Assembly: GCF_040954835.1 (NCBI RefSeq)
Contig: NC_090714.1
Coordinates: forward strand, 3,522,501-3,586,500
DNA from: Lepisosteus oculatus
Lineage: Eukaryota > Chordata > Actinopteri > Semionotiformes > Lepisosteidae
DNA: 64,000 nucleotides
Direction of reading: 5' to 3'
The first letter of the stretch is position 1; every line of letters begins with the position of its first letter. The notes under the pieces are model-generated. The model was not told the origin of the DNA, ran no database searches, and saw only the letters and a program-made list of their open reading frames with translations. This document shows, in pieces, positions 60,701 to 64,000 of this stretch. The position numbers and the translations under genes were made by a program.

Positions 60701-62486
60701 GGACAGCTTGCGTTTCATCCCGCCCGACAGAGTCCTGGAGTGGGCGCGGCGCTTGTCCTCCAGGTTCAGGATGCGCAGGATGCGGTCGACCTCCTCGGGG
60801 GTCTTCTCCTGGGGATACCCTTTCAGCTGGGGGGGGGGGGGTGATAAATGGCCGTATTGAGAAACGGGGGGGCCCGGCCATTTCAAGAAATAGTCAAAAT
60901 TGCCGAGCACTTTGGAAGAAACAATCATAAATGGGACTGTAAATCATAAAGTTATATTTGGCCAGCAGCCATATCACCCTGCAACTCCCAGCTGGCACCT
61001 GACTCTCTGTGGTCATTAAAAAATCCCAGGGCATTTCTCAAAAAGAGTAGGGCTGTTACCCCGGCATCCTGGCCAAATTTCCCATTGGTCTTTTCCAATC
61101 ATGGCCTCCTAATCATTCCCATATCTGAACTGGCTTAATCACTGTGCTCCTCCCCGCTGATAGCTGGTGTGTGGGGAGCATACTATGGCTACCATTACAT
61201 CATCCAGATGGGGGCTGCACATTGGTGGCAGTGGAAGGGAGACCCCATTCCCTGTAAAGCGCTTTGAGTGGAGTGTCCACTCCTTTCATTATAAATGAAA
61301 AAAAAATCACAAATCCTTTCCTCTTCTTGTACCCGCTGACTGGAGCTGCGGTACTTCAGCCCGGAGAGCAGGACTGTCGCACTGCCGCACACTGATACAG
61401 GATGTACCTGCCCTCCCCACGTACCTGCGCGTAGAAGCTCAGGTGCTCCTCCACGGTGAGGTTGTCGAAGAGGACGTCGTGCTGCGGGCAGAGCCCCAGG
61501 CTGCGGCGGATCAGGGCCATGTCCTGGGAGATGTCGTAGCCACTGATGTAGGCCCGGCCGCTGGACGGGGGGAAGAGCCCTGCGGGACAGAGACAAAGCC
61601 CCATCACCCTCTTGCTTGAACCGTGCTGCGACTCTCTGCGCTGTGATCTCTACAAAGACCTTCCGGCATCATTGGAATGTCTTTCCGCCGGGTTGTTCAA
61701 ACAAGCACAGAATCCCTCGAACGGTGTGTCTCTGATGACAAGAGTCTCCTCTCACCGGTCAGCATGGACAGCGTGGTGGTCTTCCCAGCTCCATTGTGTC
61801 CAAGGAGGACCGTGATCTGCCCTTCGTACATGTTAACGGTCAGGTCTCTCACTGCCTCACGGGTCTTACTGCCAACCTTGAAAACCTGCAGCGAAGAAAT
61901 AACGCCACTGCAGAAGCAATTCGGGATGAGGTTGCTAATACTTTACCGATTACTTGCGCAGAGGAGGAATGCTGCAATGCCTACTACCGGGGCTGCTTTT
62001 TTTCCCCTCGATATATACTTTCCCAAAATGCACTGCACATCTGCACAAAATGCTGCAACACGGCAGCCAAATACCTTCCTGGCTTTCCTGTGCCCGGAAT
62101 ACGATAAAACACAAAATCTTGTCTTTGCAGCAAGCAAGTCGAGAAACACTTCATGAATCTCTGTCAAACGACAGCTTAAAAACTGCACTTTGGCTGACAC
62201 AGGCTGCGGTCTTCGCCTCGCACTCCGTGTCAGATTCATGAGAGGCATCCCAAGTCCCAGCTGAGGGGAAACGTCAAAATAAACAAAGTAGATCGATTGA
62301 CCTGAGGATTGTCAAAAGCCAGCCAGCAGTGGTACCCACCTTGGCGAGGTGTTTGATCTTGATCCCCGACACCAGGCCTGCCGGCTCCTCCTCGATAAAC
62401 TCGCCCTTCAGCGCCTTCTCTGCATCCTCCTCTTCCTCCTTCTCCTTCAGCAGGGCCAGACGGGGGGTGCCACCCCAGTAGGAAGG
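39602..62486 (-). CDS. abca3: ABCA3-type phospholipid ABC transporter, last 21 coding exons (5' part missing)
   Basis: Twenty-one exons join in phase to 1,222 residues plus stop. Order: end of membrane domain 1 (PSYWGG), nucleotide-binding domain 1 with Walker [10 protein letters not shown], signature [10 protein letters not shown] and Walker [13 protein letters not shown], then a linker, second membrane domain with its large lumenal loop, and nucleotide-binding domain 2 with [18 protein letters not shown] (split across two exons) and [12 protein letters not shown]. Phrases such as [21 protein letters not shown] and [12 protein letters not shown]-like text match vertebrate ABCA3. In mammals it loads phosphatidylcholine and phosphatidylglycerol into lamellar bodies for surfactant. 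About 500 N-terminal residues must lie beyond 64,000. All ATPase motifs look intact and no frameshift was seen, so I read it as functional. Fish carry ABCA3 paralogues; which one this is remains open. Confidence 0.92.
40083..40156 (-). CDS. abca3: abca3 window exon 20
   Basis: 74 bp; acceptor gttgccag, donor GTAGTA. It encodes [18 protein letters not shown] then SLTWAQ. Confidence 0.88.
40409..40599 (-). CDS. abca3: abca3 window exon 19
   Basis: 191 bp; acceptor tgcgatag, donor G|GTGAGC. It encodes [19 protein letters not shown] and [14 protein letters not shown]. Confidence 0.92.
40930..41165 (-). mobile_element. 5S-derived SINE, minus orientation
   Basis: On the minus strand it begins CCTGATCTCAGAAGCTAAGG...GTACTGGGATGAGAGGCC, clearly derived from 5S rRNA, and continues into the decayed body. 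It lies in an abca3 intron. Confidence 0.65.
41222..41240 (+). repeat. poly-G tract
   Basis: A run of about 16 G in an abca3 intron (poly-C in the transcript). Confidence 0.8.
41916..42086 (-). CDS. abca3: abca3 window exon 18 (signature and Walker B of NBD2)
   Basis: 171 bp; acceptor ctgtcag, donor GTACGT. It encodes [34 protein letters not shown] and AIIITSH. Confidence 0.93.
42170..42555. mobile_element. foldback (inverted-repeat) element
   Basis: Outer halves are mutually inverted (left ACAGCACAAATG...TAGCATTTGTGCCG; right CAGCACAAATGCCACG... CAGCACAAACAAATG). Inner perfect arms AGCTCCTTCTTTTT (42,394-42,407) and AAAAAAGAAGGAGCT (42,465-42,479). Related sequence occurs at 9,985-10,175. 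Confidence 0.6.
42785..43270 (-). mobile_element. LINE remnant (CR1-like C-terminal region)
   Basis: A minus-strand frame reads [15 protein letters not shown] and [16 protein letters not shown], resembling the end of CR1-like ORF2 proteins. The 42,785-42,960 part is related to 63,170-63,330. Confidence 0.5.
43416..43603 (-). CDS. abca3: abca3 window exon 17
   Basis: 188 bp; acceptor ctccgcag, donor GTACAG. It encodes [19 protein letters not shown] and [14 protein letters not shown]; it ends within the signature-motif serine codon. Confidence 0.93.
43758..43877. repeat. foldback element carrying a ZNF143-like motif
   Basis: Outer arms 43,767-43,791 (CCCAGAATGCTATAGGGGAA...) and 43,854-43,877; inner perfect 14-bp arms TTGGTCACCTGACC (43,800-43,813) and GGTCAGGTGACCAA (43,832-43,845). 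ACTACATTTCCCAGAATGC at 43,758-43,776 fits the ZNF143/Staf consensus. Confidence 0.8.
44131..44325 (-). CDS. abca3: abca3 window exon 16 (Walker A of NBD2)
   Basis: 195 bp; acceptor cctctcag, donor GTGTGG. It encodes [18 protein letters not shown] and [16 protein letters not shown]. Confidence 0.93.
44615..44960 (-). mobile_element. CR1-like LINE 3' end, minus orientation
   Basis: On the minus strand GGCGGGAGTCTGGACCGAGC...GTGTTGCTGAAGCTCATACC precedes a TTCTTCAAGAA end, matching the other 3' fragments. Confidence 0.45.
45111..45245 (-). CDS. abca3: abca3 window exon 15
   Basis: 135 bp, phase 0/0; acceptor cggctgcag, donor GTAGGA. It encodes [16 protein letters not shown] and LVLQELSK before nucleotide-binding domain 2. 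Confidence 0.88.
46296..46468 (-). CDS. abca3: abca3 window exon 14 (last membrane helix)
   Basis: 173 bp; acceptor gtttgcag, donor GTGAGT. It encodes [16 protein letters not shown], a hydrophobic helix and FRRRKK. Confidence 0.9.
47130..47880 (+). mobile_element. CR1-like LINE, reverse transcriptase fragment
   Basis: Plus-strand frames show [13 protein letters not shown]-like text and [13 protein letters not shown], the RT motif G(V/I)PQGS-x-LGP, separated by frameshifts. It is inserted antisense in an abca3 intron. Confidence 0.65.
47928..48086 (-). CDS. abca3: abca3 window exon 13
   Basis: 159 bp; acceptor cccctccag, donor GTAAGT. It encodes [19 protein letters not shown] and [15 protein letters not shown]. 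Confidence 0.9.
48195..48414 (-). CDS. abca3: abca3 window exon 12 (membrane helices)
   Basis: 220 bp; the acceptor tgcacgcag follows a (TG)n tract; donor G|GTGAGG. It encodes [33 protein letters not shown]-like text and [14 protein letters not shown]. Confidence 0.9.
48421..48446 (+). repeat. (CA)n tract at an abca3 acceptor
   Basis: In the transcript it reads as a (UG)n run directly upstream of the exon starting at 48,414. Confidence 0.75.
48946..49150 (-). CDS. abca3: abca3 window exon 11 (membrane helices)
   Basis: 205 bp; acceptor tgctacag, donor GTCAGT. It encodes [34 protein letters not shown] and hydrophobic helices. Confidence 0.88.
49205..49492 (-). mobile_element. tRNA-type SINE with conserved LINE-like tail
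   Basis: The right end on the minus strand reads GGGTGGCACAGTGGTTAGCC...CCGAGTTCAATTCC (A and B boxes). The left part has GGGATACACCCTGGACGGGA and GCCAGTCCATCGCAG, a common vertebrate element tail. Confidence 0.65.
49890..50160 (-). CDS. abca3: abca3 window exon 10 (lumenal loop)
   Basis: 271 bp; acceptor ccctgcag, donor GTAAGG. It encodes [17 protein letters not shown] and [19 protein letters not shown]; two NxS sequons (NASI, NVSE) are present. Confidence 0.9.
50397..50703 (-). CDS. abca3: abca3 window exon 9 (start of membrane domain 2)
   Basis: 307 bp; acceptor cctcgccag, donor G|GTGAGA. It encodes [19 protein letters not shown], the first helix of membrane domain 2 and an Ala-rich loop start. 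Very GC-rich. Confidence 0.9.
51648..51665 (+). repeat. poly-C tract in abca3 intron
   Basis: About 15 C just beyond the donor of the exon ending at 51,697. Confidence 0.75.
51697..51895 (-). CDS. abca3: abca3 window exon 8 (inter-domain linker)
   Basis: 199 bp; the acceptor gtgccgtgcag follows a (TG)n tract; donor GTGCGG. It encodes [29 protein letters not shown], an Asp/Ser/Thr-rich stretch and KLNTG. Confidence 0.87.
51903..51922 (+). repeat. (CA)n tract at an abca3 acceptor
   Basis: Becomes a (UG)n run in the transcript, immediately before the acceptor of the exon starting at 51,895. Confidence 0.75.
52010..52545 (+). mobile_element. full-length-looking 5S-derived SINE
   Basis: The head ATAGCCATATCACCCTGCAA ... 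CCAGTACCTGGATGGGAGAC derives from 5S rRNA. The body includes GGGGCCAGTAGGGGGCGCTC, and the tail is TGTAAAGCGCTTTGAGAGG. Confidence 0.75.
53933..54031 (-). CDS. abca3: abca3 window exon 7
   Basis: 99 bp; acceptor cctgcag, donor GTACTG. It encodes [19 protein letters not shown] and TTMEEVFLR. Confidence 0.9.
54140..54360 (+). mobile_element. CR1-like LINE 3' end
   Basis: GGGAGTGTGGAACAGGCTGC...TGTGGTTGAAGCCGATACCC...AAACAGCTGGATGC...AATGGCCTCCTCTGATTTGT is the best-preserved copy of this 3' terminus in the window. Confidence 0.6.
57150..57712 (+). mobile_element. 5S-derived SINE with (ATT)n tail
   Basis: The head GCAGCCATATCACCCTGTAA...CCAGTATCTGGATGGGAGAT and the same body as 52,010-52,545; it ends TATAAGTGTAAGCAATTATT with an ATT microsatellite at 57,672-57,705. 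Confidence 0.75.
57806..57956 (-). CDS. abca3: abca3 window exon 6
   Basis: 151 bp; acceptor gattgcag, donor GTAGGT. It encodes [17 protein letters not shown] and [19 protein letters not shown]. Confidence 0.9.
58340..58525 (+). mobile_element. CR1-like LINE 3' end, diverged
   Basis: GGAGTAGGGAACAACCTACC...GGTGAAGACGAGATGCTGC then GGAAACAGCCGCTTGG... matches the 54.2-kb copy with many changes. Confidence 0.45.
58825..59035 (-). CDS. abca3: abca3 window exon 5 (Walker B of NBD1)
   Basis: 211 bp; acceptor cgtgccag, donor G|GTAAGA. It encodes [12 protein letters not shown], the H-loop [15 protein letters not shown] and [18 protein letters not shown]. Confidence 0.93.
60671..60826 (-). CDS. abca3: abca3 window exon 4 (ABC signature of NBD1)
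   Basis: 156 bp; the acceptor follows a run of about 14 C on the minus strand, donor GTGAGC. It encodes [13 protein letters not shown] and [20 protein letters not shown]. Confidence 0.92.
60828..60842 (+). repeat. poly-G tract forming an abca3 polypyrimidine tract
   Basis: A run of about 14 G, poly-C in the transcript, directly upstream of the acceptor of the exon starting at 60,826. Confidence 0.8.
60966..61285 (+). mobile_element. internally deleted 5S-derived SINE
   Basis: The 5S head GCAGCCATATCACCCTGCAA is joined directly to the later body (GACTCTCTGTGGTCATTAAA), so about 200 bp of the middle is missing. The tail is TGTAAAGCGCTTTGAGTGG. Confidence 0.7.
61425..61579 (-). CDS. abca3: abca3 window exon 3 (Q-loop region)
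   Basis: 155 bp; acceptor tcccgcag, donor GTACGT. It encodes [19 protein letters not shown] and [15 protein letters not shown]. Confidence 0.93.
61756..61885 (-). CDS. abca3: abca3 window exon 2 (Walker A of NBD1)
   Basis: 130 bp; acceptor cgctgcag, donor G|GTGAGA. It encodes [15 protein letters not shown] and [15 protein letters not shown]. Confidence 0.93.
62340..62486 (-). CDS. abca3: abca3 window exon 1
   Basis: 147 bp, phase 0/0; acceptor ctctcccag, donor GTGGGT. It encodes [17 protein letters not shown], an acidic run, and IKIKHLAK leading to nucleotide-binding domain 1. Confidence 0.9.
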
Positions 62487-64000
62487 CTGGGAGAGAGCCA
62501 CGGAGAAACACCGACACGCGCTCAGGATTTGATTTGACACCCACTACAGCTCCCCATCTCGATCTGGGGGACACCCGTGAAGAGGGTGTCCAGGAATCTG
62601 TTGCAAATGGCCCCCCGTCTCCACTTCAGCTCAGGACCAGCTGTCCCCTGGTCAGGAGTGTTAAACTGCATTATTCCCAGATCATTCCTATCCCTTTCAA
62701 CAGCAATAGTGATACCTAGTGCTAGATCCCTAACTCCCACCGAATAAGCCAACAGGATGGATGCAGGATCCTAATGAGTGTAAAAATCTGTGCCCTGTCA
62801 ATCTCAGAACATACAGAGGGAGATTGCAACAGCAATATATCAGCAAGCAGATACTACCGAAGGCAATTAAACTACATTTGTGAACAAACACATTATTAAT
62901 ACCAACATGCTGATTTGTTACACGTTTCTAAGGTTTGCTAAACCAAAGGATGCATCAGCAATGAATGTTTACAAGGCACGCAGACTTGGCCGGAGTTTAA
63001 AATGAAACAAAGTAAAAGCTAACAAAAAAAATGCATACAAAGCACTGGTTATTAAAGAACATGTCAGAATCTTTGGGAAGAGTATGTGTACAATGCCATT
63101 TTCATCCTGCGGCACAACATGGACACCTAGTGCTCCTTGTCACAAGCAGAATTAATGCAAACCACTGGCAGAAACATAAGACACCAGCACCTAGCATCTT
63201 TGCTAGCAGCCAACTGATCAAAGAATCTCTTCAAGCTGCCTCCTGGAGGATTCAAAGGAAACGTTTTTTCTACAATGCGTCTGAGCAGCTTGCTCCAGAC
63301 ACCCACAAATCTTTGTGTATAAATAGTCCATATGATTCAGGCCTAAATGCTTACAGCACTCCACCCATGTCCTCAGGAACTGATTTCGAGGAGGATCCTA
63401 AAGTAGCCCCTAGGGTTCATTTCATCTGTATCTTCAAAACTATAATAACAATGTTGAATATTTATTATTCCGCTTTCCACATAAGACACTTTAAGTCCTG
63501 TCTATTAAAACTGGCTTCTAAAAACAGAAAGGACTGAGACAGCACCTCCCACAGAATCAATGTTTTTTTTGCAATGATGTGATCGAAGCTGAAAATGATA
63601 ATGGAACTGTGGTTTGGAAGGTAAAATTTGTATATTACTTAGAATTACAGTATATTCTGCATGTTGCAAGCAGATACAGTACAAGCAGCTGGATTTATTT
63701 TAGATCACTCATTTTAGATCAAAGAAATCAACCTCTCCATTTTTCTGTCACGTCTGTCAAGTATCTACAAGATACGTCTTGTATAATCTACAGAAGAATA
63801 AGCAATGTAAACAACTGAATCCTAAACCTTTACCCTCTGGCGTTCTGGCCAGGCCAGAAGGTAGCAGCTCCAGGAGCAGTTTAGCGACAAGACTCTCACC
63901 TCCCATTCACCGTGAAGAGAGCTCTACACTTCTGTCTCTAGGCAGAATGCAATTCTTCACAGCAATTTCTTCTGGTGTTAAAAAACATGAAGCATCTTTT
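62487..64000 (-). other. abca3 intron and window edge
   Basis: No further abca3 exon is seen; the exon before PSYWGG must lie past the edge. The part at 63,170-63,330 is related to the LINE-type remnant at 42.8 kb. Other open frames here are unsupported. Confidence 0.5.

Overview
This is vertebrate nuclear DNA: genes are split by GT-AG introns, promoters are CpG-rich, and the interspersed elements include 5S-rRNA-derived SINEs, tRNA-type SINEs and CR1-like LINE ends. A CYP2K-type cytochrome P450, a fish subfamily, lies beside GLIS2 and ABCA3, whose human counterparts both map to 16p13.3. Together this points to a ray-finned fish, perhaps a non-teleost such as a gar or bowfin; the species is inference.

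Layout. Positions 931-2455 (+) hold the last two coding exons of glis2, a Kruppel-like zinc-finger factor; earlier exons lie left of the window. From 2.5 to 12.2 kb there is a 3' UTR and repeat-bearing intergenic DNA. Between 12.2 and 16 kb two small unrecognised spliced genes converge. The plus-strand one has four exons, a 7-codon upstream ORF whose stop overlaps the next start (ATGA), and a last exon expanded by 156-bp tandem repeats. The minus-strand one contains a duplicated 51-bp exon. Two strong hairpins lie in and near the gap between them. From 16 to 24.6 kb there are a non-LTR retrotransposon remnant, a CCAAT cluster and a decayed copy of a P450 first exon.

Positions 24764-33269 (-) are a complete nine-exon CYP2K-like gene, reconstructed as 500 residues with every exon in phase; one of its introns uses a GC donor. 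Its first exon and upstream DNA are duplicated about 10 kb away at 22.9-24.3 kb.

Positions 39602-62486 (-) hold the last 21 coding exons of an ABCA3-type lipid transporter (1,222 residues plus stop: nucleotide-binding domain 1, second membrane domain, nucleotide-binding domain 2). The first membrane domain lies beyond the right edge. Its introns carry most of the SINE and LINE copies, plus two foldback elements.

glis2, cyp2k and abca3 show no shared pathway; they are neighbours, not an operon. The most novel items are the two small genes at 12-16 kb, the partial P450 duplication, the GC-AG intron, and the foldback element carrying a ZNF143-like motif. All exon joins come from reading splice sites, phase and protein-family resemblance by eye; no alignment or transcript data were available.
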